Below, in pieces: positions 32,607 to 41,124 of a stretch of DNA of 42,969 bases (positions within the stretch are counted from its first letter, which is position 1; every line of letters starts with the position of its first letter). Position numbers and translations under genes: made by a program. Origin of the DNA: an uncultured bacterium (GTDB taxonomy: Bacteria > Cyanobacteriota > Vampirovibrionia > Gastranaerophilales > Gastranaerophilaceae). The notes below the pieces were generated by a model that was given only the letters and a program-made list of their open reading frames with translations, made no database searches and was not told the DNA's origin. Location of the stretch: contig CACXDL010000001.1 in assembly GCA_902766395.1 (NCBI GenBank), positions 1-42,969 of the forward strand, read 5' to 3'.

Positions 32607-34316
32607 ATGGGGAATATATTATTAGTTACAGACAACGACAACATCACCAAAAGATACCAGACAATATTTAACGGTAAACTTTATAATTTTAACACCTGCT
32701 ACACAGAATCATCAGTCTTTGACTCTGTAGAATCATATGCTCCGGATGTTTTAATTTTTGATGAGAATATCAATTTTCAAAATCTGCCCCTTACCATAAA
32801 AAAAATTAAAACCAAACTGGAGAATACTCAAATTTTGATTATTACAAATCAAACAGAGAATTTACCAACCTATGCAAACGGATTTATTCTTAATAGTTTT
32901 TCAGATAATCAGATCACTACCGCAATAGAAAACCATTTGAAAATTAAGGAACATATCGACAAACTATACTTGAAAAATTCTGACATGAAAGAGAGTTTGT
33001 ACAGACTTAATGTTTTATATAATACCAGTTCTCAATTTGCAGGAACTCTTGATACTAAAGAACTTCTCAATTTTATGATAGAAGGTCTGGATAGATCACT
33101 AAGCTTTGATTTAACTTGCACAATCTCCTTTGGGTTCGAGAATGAACCTGTTCTCATAATTAACTCTCTATATGACATATCAGACGAATTAATAAACGCA
33201 TTAAAACTCAGAGCAATTCTCAATTACAAATCTCTCTTTGAGGAAAAAGAAATACCTTTTGAAGTAGATGATATTAATCTTAAAATAATCAAAAATATCA
33301 AAAACAGAAATGAAAAATTCTCTTTTTCTATATTTCAATTTGACAATATGTTTGCACCTATAGATTTGGGAGATCAATTCTTTGGATGTATTGAAATTTT
33401 TAGAAAAAAAGCATTCTCTTCAGATGACGCAGCATATTTTCAAACTATAGTAAGACAGGTTTCTCTTCCATTAAAAAGTGCCGGTCTCTACAAAAAAATT
33501 ATTGAAAAAAATGACGAACTGGAAAAACTTGAAAGAATTAAATCAGATTTTATCTCGATTGTATCACACGAATTGAGAACCCCAATTACACCACTAAAAA
33601 ATGCTTTGTCTATTCTTTCCAGCGGGCGATGCGGAGAATGGAACGATGACGGAAAACATTTTCTTGATATGGCAAAAAGGAACGTAAATCAACTTATAAA
33701 CATAATAAATGATATTTTGGATCTAAATAAAATAGAAGCAGGAATGATGATTTTTGCCTACAAAAAAATGAATATTCACAGTGTAATTGAAAATGTCAAA
33801 AATAATTTCATAAATGTTGCAAAGGAAAATAATATTGAATTTAATGTCATTGAGCAGGATAATTTGCCTGATATATACGGAGATACCCAAAGATTAGAAC
33901 AAATTCTAACAAATCTTGTTTCAAATGCAATGAAATTTACTCCGGCAAATAAAAGTATAACCATTAAATCAGAATTAAAAAACGCTCAAGATATCATACC
34001 GTGCAAACATTTTGAAAAAGAAATAAAATCACTGCGCGGCAATTATGTTGTTGTAAGCGTTCGTGACGAAGGTATAGGAATTAAAGACGAAAACATTTTA
34101 AAAGCGTTTGAAATGTTTTCACAAATTGAAAATTCTCTTACAAGAAAAGTCGGCGGAACAGGCTTGGGCCTACCAATTGTAAAAGGTATGGTCAAAGCGC
34201 ACAAAGGGGAAATATGGTGCAATAGTGTAGAAAACGAGGGCTCATGCTTCAGCTTTGCAATTCCTGTTTTGACAGAGGAATTAAAAAATGAAACCATTCC
34301 TAAAGAAATGGTTTAG
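32607..34316 (+). CDS. Sensor histidine kinase with N-terminal receiver-like and GAF-like domains
   Basis: The 569-residue protein has a receiver-like domain (1-125: D9/D11 and phosphoacceptor-like D52, but the conserved Lys of the KPF loop reads NSF). A GAF-like domain (about 140-295) and a short coiled coil precede HisKA, with FISIVSHELRTPITPLKN (His321). The HATPase_c domain has the N box LTNLVSNAMKFTP, G1 VRDEGIGIKD and G2 GGTGLGLPIVKGM. There is no membrane helix, so it senses an internal signal. The kinase looks active; the receiver is probably impaired. No response regulator is adjacent. Confidence 0.9.
   Translation: MGNILLVTDNDNITKRYQTIFNGKLYNFNTCYTESSVFDSVESYAPDVLIFDENINFQNLPLTIKKIKTKLENTQILIITNQTENLPTYANGFILNSFSDNQITTAIENHLKIKEHIDKLYLKNSDMKESLYRLNVLYNTSSQFAGTLDTKELLNFMIEGLDRSLSFDLTCTISFGFENEPVLIINSLYDISDELINALKLRAILNYKSLFEEKEIPFEVDDINLKIIKNIKNRNEKFSFSIFQFDNMFAPIDLGDQFFGCIEIFRKKAFSSDDAAYFQTIVRQVSLPLKSAGLYKKIIEKNDELEKLERIKSDFISIVSHELRTPITPLKNALSILSSGRCGEWNDDGKHFLDMAKRNVNQLINIINDILDLNKIEAGMMIFAYKKMNIHSVIENVKNNFINVAKENNIEFNVIEQDNLPDIYGDTQRLEQILTNLVSNAMKFTPANKSITIKSELKNAQDIIPCKHFEKEIKSLRGNYVVVSVRDEGIGIKDENILKAFEMFSQIENSLTRKVGGTGLGLPIVKGMVKAHKGEIWCNSVENEGSCFSFAIPVLTEELKNETIPKEMV
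34291..34314 (+). terminator. Hairpin at the 3' end of the kinase gene
   Basis: AAACCATT (34291-34298) and AATGGTTT (34307-34314) form an 8-bp stem overlapping the end of the coding region. Only a weak T-rich tail follows, so it may be an attenuator. Confidence 0.4.
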
Positions 34317-34335
34317 AGTTTAAAAGATAATTTTT

Positions 34336-34344
34336 TGATATAAT
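34336..34344 (+). promoter_or_regulatory. Extended -10 promoter of dxr
   Basis: TG, one base, TATAAT (34339-34344). The dxr ATG at 34352 is 7 nt downstream with no Shine-Dalgarno, so the message is probably leaderless or nearly so. Confidence 0.5.
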
Positions 34345-34351
34345 ACGAGTG

Positions 34352-35494
34352 ATGAATACTAAAAGAAAAAAAATAAGTATACTTGGATCTACCGGATCAA
34401 TTGGAACTCAGGCACTGGAAGTTCTTGACAAACTTCAGGATAAGTTTGAGATAATTGCACTTAGTGCAGGTAGAAATACCGAATTACTAAAAAAACAAAC
34501 TGAAAAATATAAACCCAAATACGTGTGTGTAGCTGAAGGAGCTGACAAACCGGATGTAGATGGGGCTAAAATTTTGTACGGTTCGGAAGGACTAAACCAG
34601 ATATGTTCAGATAAAGAGAACGATATTATACTTGTTGCAGTATCAGGGAAAGTTGGTTTAAAGCCAACGCTTACGGCTATAGATAATGGTATTAACATTG
34701 CACTCGCAAACAAAGAAACACTTGTTATGGCCGGCGATATTGTAATAAAAAAAGCAAAAGACAAAGGGGTAGATATTATACCTGTAGATAGCGAACATTG
34801 TGCGATACATCAATGCATTAAAAACAGAAATGATGTTGATAAGCTCATCATAACAGCAAGCGGCGGTCCATTTTTACATAAAACTTTAGAAGAAATAAAA
34901 TCCGCGACCGTTGAACAAGCTCTGGCACATCCAAGATGGAATATGGGTCGCAAAATTACTATCGATAGCGCGACTCTGATGAACAAAGGTCTTGAAATCA
35001 TTGAGGCTCATCATCTTTTCAATATGGACTATAAAGACATTGAAGTCATCATTCATCCTCAAAGCATAGTGCATTCCGCAATTGAATATAAAGACGGCAG
35101 CATAATTGCCCAACTTGGAGTTCCAAGCATGCATATTCCAATACAATATGCCATTTCTTACCCGGAAAGATTTGAAGGAATAAAATCTCAAAGTTTTGAT
35201 TTTGCTCAGGCCGCACGGCTTGATTTTGAAAGACCTGACTATAAAAAATTCCCGAGTCTTGACCTTGCGTACAATGCCGGAATACAAGGAGGCTCGGCAA
35301 CAGTATGCCTTAATGCGGCAAATGAGGAAGCTGTATTTGCATTTTTAAATGGCAAAATTAGACTATATGATATTTATACAACAACAGAAAAAATGCTTAG
35401 TTCTCATAATATTATTAAAAATCCTTCAATTGATGAAATATTTGGAATTGATAAAGAAATAAGAATTAAAACAAGGGAAATCTTAAAGGTCTAA
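34352..35494 (+). CDS. dxr: 1-deoxy-D-xylulose 5-phosphate reductoisomerase
   Basis: Dxr makes 2-C-methyl-erythritol 4-phosphate with NADPH, the committed step of the MEP isoprenoid pathway. The 380-residue protein has the NADPH site ILGSTGSIGTQALEVL, the metal/substrate site PVDSEHCAIHQ, HPRWNMGRKITIDSATLMNK and GLEIIEAHHLF. Length is normal. A GTG 3 bp upstream is also in frame, but ATG 34352 fits the -10 spacing for a leaderless start. hemW follows 3 bp after its stop, so they are co-transcribed. Confidence 0.97.
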   Translation: MNTKRKKISILGSTGSIGTQALEVLDKLQDKFEIIALSAGRNTELLKKQTEKYKPKYVCVAEGADKPDVDGAKILYGSEGLNQICSDKENDIILVAVSGKVGLKPTLTAIDNGINIALANKETLVMAGDIVIKKAKDKGVDIIPVDSEHCAIHQCIKNRNDVDKLIITASGGPFLHKTLEEIKSATVEQALAHPRWNMGRKITIDSATLMNKGLEIIEAHHLFNMDYKDIEVIIHPQSIVHSAIEYKDGSIIAQLGVPSMHIPIQYAISYPERFEGIKSQSFDFAQAARLDFERPDYKKFPSLDLAYNAGIQGGSATVCLNAANEEAVFAFLNGKIRLYDIYTTTEKMLSSHNIIKNPSIDEIFGIDKEIRIKTREILKV

Positions 35495-35497
35495 ATA

Positions 35498-36583
35498 ATG
35501 CCCAGAAACGTTTATATACACATACCTTTTTGCAAATCAAAGTGTCATTACTGTTCTTTTGTATCTTTTAATAAACTAAATTTAAAAAACGATTACCTTA
35601 AATCTTTGGAGAAAGAAATAACAAAAAAATACCAAAATGAACCTCTCGAAACCCTTTACTTTGGAGGAGGAACACCTTCAAACCTGGAAATCAATGAATT
35701 TGAAAAAATAATAAAACATTTTAATATTGGTAAAAATACAGAAATAACTGTAGAATTAAATCCTGAGGCATTAACTTATGACTATTTGCGCAACTTGTAC
35801 GATTTGGGAGTAAACAGAATCAGCATAGGAATCCAAACCTTTGACGACGGTATTCTAAAAATCATTAACAGAAGACACAATTCTCAACAGGGTATCTCTG
35901 CAGTAAAAAATGCTCAAAAAGCCGGATTTACAAATATCAGTATAGATTTAATTTATGGATTACCAGAGCAAAACATAGAAATGTTTTTAAAGGACATAAA
36001 TGACGGAGTAAATTTGGAAACAACACACATATCCTTTTATGGACTAAGTATCGAAAAAGGATGTTATTTTTCAAATCACAGACCTTCTAACCTGCCAGAC
36101 GAAGATACACAGGCAGATATGTACATTGCAGGAACAAATTTATTAAAATCAAGGGGCTTTGAGCATTACGAAATAAGTAATTTTGCCAAAAAAGGTTTTT
36201 ATTCAAAACACAACCTTAACTACTGGAATAACAACGAATACTACGGGTTTGGAGTTGCCGCTCATGGGTATATTAACAACATCAGATACGGAAATACCGA
36301 ATCTATTGAAGAATACATTAATAATCCATTTAAGATTAAGGAAGAAAGATACGAAAAACCCAAAGACAAACTTGAAGAAGAAATTTTTCTCGGTTTTAGA
36401 AAGATGACAGGCATAAACATTGATCAAATTAACTCAAAATATAATATAGATTTTGAGACAAAATACAATAAAATATTGAATAAATATGAGAAACTAAAAC
36501 TTCTGGAAAAAACAAAAAACGGTTACGCTTTAACAATAGAAGGAGTTCTTGTCAGTAATACAATACTTGCAGATTTTATATAA
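35498..36583 (+). CDS. hemW: Radical SAM haem chaperone HemW / HemN-like protein
   Basis: The 361-residue protein carries the radical SAM cluster site CKSKCHYCSF (CxxxCxxC), LYFGGGTPS, GIQTFDDGILKIINRRH and the C-terminal HemN domain with NYWNNNEYYGFGVAAHGY. HemW-type proteins bind haem and pass it to cytochromes; true HemN decarboxylates coproporphyrinogen III. The CxxxCxxC site without the extra HemN cysteine, and the short N-terminus, favour HemW. The start has AAGG 8 nt upstream within the end of dxr. Confidence 0.88.
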   Translation: MPRNVYIHIPFCKSKCHYCSFVSFNKLNLKNDYLKSLEKEITKKYQNEPLETLYFGGGTPSNLEINEFEKIIKHFNIGKNTEITVELNPEALTYDYLRNLYDLGVNRISIGIQTFDDGILKIINRRHNSQQGISAVKNAQKAGFTNISIDLIYGLPEQNIEMFLKDINDGVNLETTHISFYGLSIEKGCYFSNHRPSNLPDEDTQADMYIAGTNLLKSRGFEHYEISNFAKKGFYSKHNLNYWNNNEYYGFGVAAHGYINNIRYGNTESIEEYINNPFKIKEERYEKPKDKLEEEIFLGFRKMTGINIDQINSKYNIDFETKYNKILNKYEKLKLLEKTKNGYALTIEGVLVSNTILADFI

Positions 36584-36642
36584 AATAAGTAGCAAATTAT
36601 ATTTTTACAAATGTTATAGTTAAATATAAGAAAGGACAAAAT

Positions 36643-36954
36643 ATGAGTTTAGGAATTAAATTAGGTTTTAGCATTCATGATTTTGCGAGAATTACAAAAC
36701 AACATCTTGCAAATATCCCTCTGAAAGATGGTTCAAGCGTAAAATTACTATTTCCTGCCAAAGGAATAAATGACGGAACTTATACAGCAATGAGAATTAA
36801 ACATGGGCATTTGCTTGAATTAAAAGGATACAAAGGAGATAACCTGGAAGAAATATCCGCATTTCAGGAATCACTGCAAAGATTTGCGGCCAAAGGAGTA
36901 AACGTCAGCGACGAATATTCAAAAGCTCTTCACGCACCTTATGGCGGATATTAA
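36643..36954 (+). CDS. Unknown 103-residue protein
   Basis: This small soluble protein is not recognised. It begins SLGIKLGFSIHDFARITK and has a Gly/Lys-rich middle (FPAKGINDGTYTAMRIKHGH) and a helix ending LQRFAAKGVNVSDEYSKAL. It has its own strong ribosome binding site (AAAGGA, 6 nt) and terminator, so it is a real, separately expressed gene. No signal peptide or membrane helix is present. Probably specific to the lineage. Confidence 0.7.
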   Translation: MSLGIKLGFSIHDFARITKQHLANIPLKDGSSVKLLFPAKGINDGTYTAMRIKHGHLLELKGYKGDNLEEISAFQESLQRFAAKGVNVSDEYSKALHAPYGGY

Positions 36955-36974
36955 TTTTATATATATTTATATAA

Positions 36975-37013
36975 AAAAAGCGATACAAAATTATATATTT
37001 TGTATCGCTTTTT
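36975..37013 (+). terminator. Strong intrinsic terminator after the 103-residue gene
   Basis: A 16-bp perfect stem (AAAAAGCGATACAAAA with TTTTGTATCGCTTTTT) encloses a 7-nt loop, with the T-run inside the right arm. Confidence 0.93.
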
Positions 37014-37015
37014 AC

Positions 37016-37043
37016 TTGCATATCGAAATTTTTGAGATAAAAT
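37016..37043 (+). promoter_or_regulatory. Promoter of the acyl-CoA synthetase-like gene
   Basis: TTGCAT (37016-37021), 16 bp, TAAAAT (37038-37043). AGGGAGA lies between it and the ATG at 37081. Confidence 0.55.
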
Positions 37044-37080
37044 ATAAGCATTGGATATATTAGGGAGATAGAGAATTACT

Positions 37081-38763
37081 ATGAAATATGAGAATATTTT
37101 TTCTTTATTGGAAAAAACAACAGCAAAAAATCAGAAAAAAGTAGCTCTTGGGATGAAAACCCTATGGGGATGGAATGAACTGACGTATAAAGGATTAAGT
37201 CTTTTAGCAGAAAGACTTGGCGCATATTTGATAAATGATTTGCAAATACCCAAAGGAGAAAAGCTGGCCATATTGTCAGAATCTTTACCGGAGTACGGTG
37301 TTTGTGTTTTTGGGTCTGTTCTTGCGGGGTTGACAATTGTACCTCTAGATAACAAACTAACCATATATGAATTGACCTCTATACTCTCAAGCTGTGAACC
37401 TACTGTTCTTATGACTTCGAGTAAAAATTATAAAAAAGCTCAAGAATTGCAAGGGAAAATTCCTTCTATCAAGCATATAATCTTAATGGAAGCCTCTGAG
37501 CACGAAAGTACTCAGACTCCTAGTTTGTATTCAATTCCTGCGAATTATACCGCAAAATGGAGACGCAGACCGCTTAATGATACCGCATTTATTATATACA
37601 CTTCAGGAACAACAGGAGCTCCTAAAGGTGTACAAACCACATATAAAAATATGCTTGCTCAAATGTATGGAATGAGAAAGAACTTGCAAAGTATGATGCC
37701 CAAAAATAAAGAAATGCGCCTTCTTTCTATATTGCCAATGAATCACTTGTTTGAAATGACCGTTGGTTTTTTCACAATGTTGAATCATGGATACTCAGTT
37801 TATTATACAAGCAGCCTGAAACCAAAAGATATTCTAGATATTATGCAGGAAAAGAAAATTCGTTTTATGGTTACAGTACCTGCATTTTTAAAACTATTAA
37901 AGTCTTATTTTGAATCAGAAATAAGCAAAAAATCAACAATGTATAAATTTATGTATAATTTCAAATATGAATTAGCAAGATTTATGCCATTTTTCATAAG
38001 AAGATTGATGTTTCGGACAATTCACAGATTATACGGAAGACATTTCTATGGATATATCTCCGGAGGAGCACCTCTTGATCCGATAGTTGGAGCATGGTTT
38101 AAAAGAATCGGTGTAAGAATATTTCAAGGCTACGGGTTATCAGAAACTAGTCCGGTTGTATCTATGTGCAATAAAATGAATCAGGATAATATTAACTCTG
38201 TTGGACCAATTATGGATTCATACGAGGCAAAAATAGATCCGGAAACAGGAGAATTGCTTGTTAAAGGACCTTCTGTAATGAAAGGATACTATGGAAGACA
38301 AGATTTAACTGACGAAGTTCTTGAAAAAGAAGGCTGGTTCCATACCGGAGATATTGCAGAGATTAAAAACGGCTTATTATATATTACCGGCAGAATTAAA
38401 AATATGATTGTTTTATCAGGAGGGAAAAAAGTATTTCCGGAAGAAGTTGAAACAGTAATGCAACAGAGCGAGAATTTTGCAGAAGTTTGTGTTGTCGGAA
38501 TGCCAAAGGCCGGCGGCGAAAAAGACGGATGTGAAGAAATTGTAGCGGTATTTGTCCCAACGGAAGAATACGCGAACAAATTCGACAGTTTTGAAAAACT
38601 TGAAGCCGCTGTTATTGCAGAGGTTAAACATCTATCTTTGCAATTAGCACCTTACAAAAGACCAATAAATATAGTCGTCAGACAAGAGTCATTACCAAGA
38701 ACAGCAACAAGTAAAATTAAACGCAAAGAAGTTAAAACTTTGTTATCTAGTTGTATAAAGTAA
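37081..38763 (+). CDS. AMP-dependent acyl-CoA synthetase/ligase (long-chain type)
   Basis: The 560-residue ANL-superfamily enzyme has the P-loop IIYTSGTTGAPKGV (about 169-182), SILPMNHLFEMT, the GYGLSETSPVV core, TGDIAEIKNGLLYITGR and IVLSGGKKVFPEEVE, plus the C-terminal adenylation lysine region SKIKRKEV. It activates a carboxylate (probably fatty acid) to acyl-AMP and then acyl-CoA or acyl-ACP. A basic, hydrophobic insert (about 285-320: YKFMYNFKYELARFMPFFIR) is seen in long-chain enzymes and may touch the membrane. The exact substrate is open. Confidence 0.88.
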   Translation: MKYENIFSLLEKTTAKNQKKVALGMKTLWGWNELTYKGLSLLAERLGAYLINDLQIPKGEKLAILSESLPEYGVCVFGSVLAGLTIVPLDNKLTIYELTSILSSCEPTVLMTSSKNYKKAQELQGKIPSIKHIILMEASEHESTQTPSLYSIPANYTAKWRRRPLNDTAFIIYTSGTTGAPKGVQTTYKNMLAQMYGMRKNLQSMMPKNKEMRLLSILPMNHLFEMTVGFFTMLNHGYSVYYTSSLKPKDILDIMQEKKIRFMVTVPAFLKLLKSYFESEISKKSTMYKFMYNFKYELARFMPFFIRRLMFRTIHRLYGRHFYGYISGGAPLDPIVGAWFKRIGVRIFQGYGLSETSPVVSMCNKMNQDNINSVGPIMDSYEAKIDPETGELLVKGPSVMKGYYGRQDLTDEVLEKEGWFHTGDIAEIKNGLLYITGRIKNMIVLSGGKKVFPEEVETVMQQSENFAEVCVVGMPKAGGEKDGCEEIVAVFVPTEEYANKFDSFEKLEAAVIAEVKHLSLQLAPYKRPINIVVRQESLPRTATSKIKRKEVKTLLSSCIK

Positions 38764-38802
38764 TAGTAAATATTGAAACATATTAAATCAATATTTATCC
38801 AC

Positions 38803-38870
38803 AGGATGTAGCACTCTGCCGAATAAAAAGCTGACTAAATGTCAGTTTTTTGTGAGAGAGGTAGCGCACA
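38803..38870 (+). other. Possible interrupted tRNA 5' fragment upstream of tRNA-Pro
   Basis: GGATGTAGC (38804-38812) and GGTAGCGCAC (38860-38869) are the acceptor/D-arm words of the tRNA-Pro at 38956, in the same order, but here separated by a terminator hairpin. The A/T context before them (CAATATTTA) also resembles that before the tRNA. It could be a decayed partial duplicate. Confidence 0.3.
38825..38851 (+). terminator. Intrinsic terminator after the acyl-CoA synthetase-like gene
   Basis: AAAAAGCTGAC (38825-38835), loop TAAAT, GTCAG plus six T (38841-38851). Confidence 0.8.
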
Positions 38871-38902
38871 CAACAAAACAAAAGTTTTGTTGGTGCTATA
38901 AT
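38871..38902 (+). promoter_or_regulatory. Hairpin and -10 box upstream of tRNA-Pro
   Basis: CAACAAAAC (38871-38879) and GTTTTGTTG (38884-38892) form a 9-bp dyad. TATAAT follows at 38897-38902, 54 bp before the tRNA. No good -35 is seen. Confidence 0.4.
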
Positions 38903-38955
38903 TAAACACAAATATACAAATAAATATTGAGATCTTTGGATGCAATATTTACCTT

Positions 38956-39029
38956 CGGGATGTAGCGCAGCTTGGTAGCGCACCACGTTCGGGACGTGGG
39001 GGTCGCAGGTTCAAATCCTGTCATCCCGA
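38956..39029 (+). tRNA. tRNA-Pro (anticodon CGG)
   Basis: A full cloverleaf can be drawn: acceptor CGGGATG/CATCCCG, D-arm GCGC/GCGC with loop AGCTTGGTA, anticodon stem CCACG/CGTGG with loop TTCGGGA (anticodon CGG) and T-arm GCAGG TTCAAAT CCTGT. The discriminator is A and CCA is not encoded. It is 74 nt long. It ends 2 bp before the 3' end of a converging gene. Confidence 0.95.
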
Positions 39030-39031
39030 TT

Positions 39032-39757
39032 TTATTCAGGAATAACCGTAGTTCCGCCAAAAAACCAATTTTTCAAGAAATTTTCTGAACCATCTTTATT
39101 ATAATATATTACATCCTGACTATATTTGTTATTATAAATAACTTTTTCTCGATTACCGCCGGTTTTATGGAAAGATGTATTTATATCAATATCTTTACCA
39201 GTTTGCTGAAATTCTAATTTACCTTTAGGTGTAATAGAAAATTCTACCAAAGTATTTTCATCTCCATAAAAAGTTATTATAGGATGATTTGCCTCAGAGT
39301 TATCAATACCAAAAATTCTGTTATAATCGTCTATTGATAAAGCCGGTTTATTTTTATTTTTTGCCAACACCAAACCGTGTTCACAATCCTGCCCAAATTC
39401 TAATACATTTTTATACATTTTATCAATATTATTTGATTCGTGCGATTTTTGAATCAAACACTGCATCATTTCTTTAAAACCTTTTCTATCGTACAGGGTT
39501 TTTATATCACTAAACCATTTTTCTTTTGTGATGGAATCATCAGTTACAATAGCTTTGAGCAAACGACCAAAGGACTTTTCTACATCTGTGACATTGGAAA
39601 CATTTTTTTCTACAATCTCATTCATTAATGAGATGTAATTACCACTAAAAGACACTTTATCACGATGGTTGTTTATAATTGGTTTCACAACATCATTAGA
39701 ATATTTTATTGTATTTACGGCATAAACACTATTACAAACATTAAAATCAACTTTCAT
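39032..39757 (-). CDS. Unknown protein with VSFSG segment
   Basis: The 241-residue protein is not recognised. It begins MKVDFNVCNSVYAVNTIKYS, with RDKVSFSGNY soon after. I associate short N-terminal VSFSG segments with uncharacterised proteins of gut 'Melainabacteria', but cannot verify this. A helical middle (45-140) is followed by beta-rich Asn/Lys sequence with YYNKDGSENFLKNWFFGG near the end. There is no classic signal peptide. Its stop abuts the tRNA-Pro 3' end, so readthrough of the tRNA would be antisense to it. Confidence 0.6.
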   Translation of the reverse strand: MKVDFNVCNSVYAVNTIKYSNDVVKPIINNHRDKVSFSGNYISLMNEIVEKNVSNVTDVEKSFGRLLKAIVTDDSITKEKWFSDIKTLYDRKGFKEMMQCLIQKSHESNNIDKMYKNVLEFGQDCEHGLVLAKNKNKPALSIDDYNRIFGIDNSEANHPIITFYGDENTLVEFSITPKGKLEFQQTGKDIDINTSFHKTGGNREKVIYNNKYSQDVIYYNKDGSENFLKNWFFGGTTVIPE

Positions 39758-39813
39758 AATACAACTCCTTAATCAGAATAAAATAAGTAAAAAATAATTT
39801 TGCTATTTATTTA

Positions 39814-39822
39814 TGATAAAAT
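39814..39822 (+). promoter_or_regulatory. Extended -10 promoter of purB (leaderless)
   Basis: TG, one base, TAAAAT (39817-39822), then 9 nt to the ATG at 39832. No Shine-Dalgarno lies between. Confidence 0.5.
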
Positions 39823-39831
39823 ATATTTGCT

Positions 39832-41124
39832 ATGATAGACAGATATTCAAGAGAAGAAATGAAGAAAATTTGGGACTTAGAATCTAAGTTTCAATACTAT
39901 TTAAATGTAGAATTGGCAGTATGCGATGCATATGCTCAATTAGGGACATTCCCAAAAGAGGTTGCAACTCAGATAAGAGAAAAAGCTTGTTTTACAGTTG
40001 GAAGAATTGACGAAATAGAAAAGGAAGTTCGTCACGATGTAATTGCCTTTTTAACTTGCGTAAATGAGAGTTTAGGGGACTTAGGAAGATACGTACACGT
40101 TGGAATGACCAGTTCTGACGTAATAGATACAGCCTTTGCATTGCAAATACAAGATAGCGGCAAAATAATACTTGAAGATTTAAAACAAATTATTCAAACA
40201 CTTAAAAAACTTGCTCAGGAACATAAACTCACTCTTTGCATCGGACGTTCACATGGAGTACACGCAGAAGTTATGACATTTGGAATAAAATTATGTTCCT
40301 GGATAGATATATTAGAAAGACAAAAAAATAACTTTACACATGCACTTGAACAAATTCGAGTCGGACAAATTTCGGGACCGGTCGGCACGTATAGTAATAT
40401 ATCTCCAAAAATTGAAGAACTTACCTGCAAAAATTTAGGATTAAAACCTGCCAGAATATCTACACAAATAATTGCAAGAGATTATCACGCATATTTAATG
40501 CAATCTTTGGCACTAATCGCAAGTGTAATTGAGCAATTCGCCACAGAAATAAGACATTTGCAAAGAACCGAAGTTCTTGAACTTGAAGAAGGGTTTGGGA
40601 AAGGTCAAAAAGGATCTTCAGCAATGCCACACAAGAAAAACCCTGTATTAAGCGAAAACCTTTGTGGATTGGCAAGAGTTGTAAGATCAAATTCTATGGC
40701 AGCTATGGAAAATATAAATCTTTGGCATGAAAGAGATATTTCTCACAGTTCAGCAGAACGTATAATTTTTCCTGACAGTTTCACATTAGTTGACTTTATG
40801 CTTTACAGATTTAACAATATTATGGAAAACATTGTTGTACACAAAGACAATATGCTCTCTCATACAAATGAATTTGGAGGAATAGTATATTCTCAAAAAG
40901 TATTATTATCGCTTGTTCAAAAAGGTTTATCAAGAGAAGAGGCATATGTAATAGTACAAAGAAATGCACTTGAAGCTTTCCAAAATAAAGGAAATTTCAA
41001 GAACAATTTAAATAATGATCCTGAAATTAAATCATACTTAAATGAAAAAGAAATAGATCAAATTTTTAATCCAAATGAATTTTTAAAAAATATAGAAACA
41101 ATTTACAACAGAATACTAAAATAA
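39832..41124 (+). CDS. purB: Adenylosuccinate lyase
   Basis: PurB acts twice in purine synthesis (SAICAR to AICAR, and adenylosuccinate to AMP). The 430-residue protein belongs to the fumarase/aspartase superfamily: MIDRYSREEMKKIWD is a typical PurB start, VHVGMTSSDVIDTA and GRSHGVHAE carry active-site residues, and the signature loop GSSAMPHKKNPVLSE lies at about 262-276. Length is normal. pnuC begins on the last base of its stop (TAATG), so the pair is translationally coupled. Confidence 0.96.
   Translation: MIDRYSREEMKKIWDLESKFQYYLNVELAVCDAYAQLGTFPKEVATQIREKACFTVGRIDEIEKEVRHDVIAFLTCVNESLGDLGRYVHVGMTSSDVIDTAFALQIQDSGKIILEDLKQIIQTLKKLAQEHKLTLCIGRSHGVHAEVMTFGIKLCSWIDILERQKNNFTHALEQIRVGQISGPVGTYSNISPKIEELTCKNLGLKPARISTQIIARDYHAYLMQSLALIASVIEQFATEIRHLQRTEVLELEEGFGKGQKGSSAMPHKKNPVLSENLCGLARVVRSNSMAAMENINLWHERDISHSSAERIIFPDSFTLVDFMLYRFNNIMENIVVHKDNMLSHTNEFGGIVYSQKVLLSLVQKGLSREEAYVIVQRNALEAFQNKGNFKNNLNNDPEIKSYLNEKEIDQIFNPNEFLKNIETIYNRILK

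Noticed and set aside
34435..35300. Several minus-strand open frames of 60 to 133 codons opposite dxr.
   Set aside because: They are complements of a well-identified enzyme gene and have no supporting start signals.
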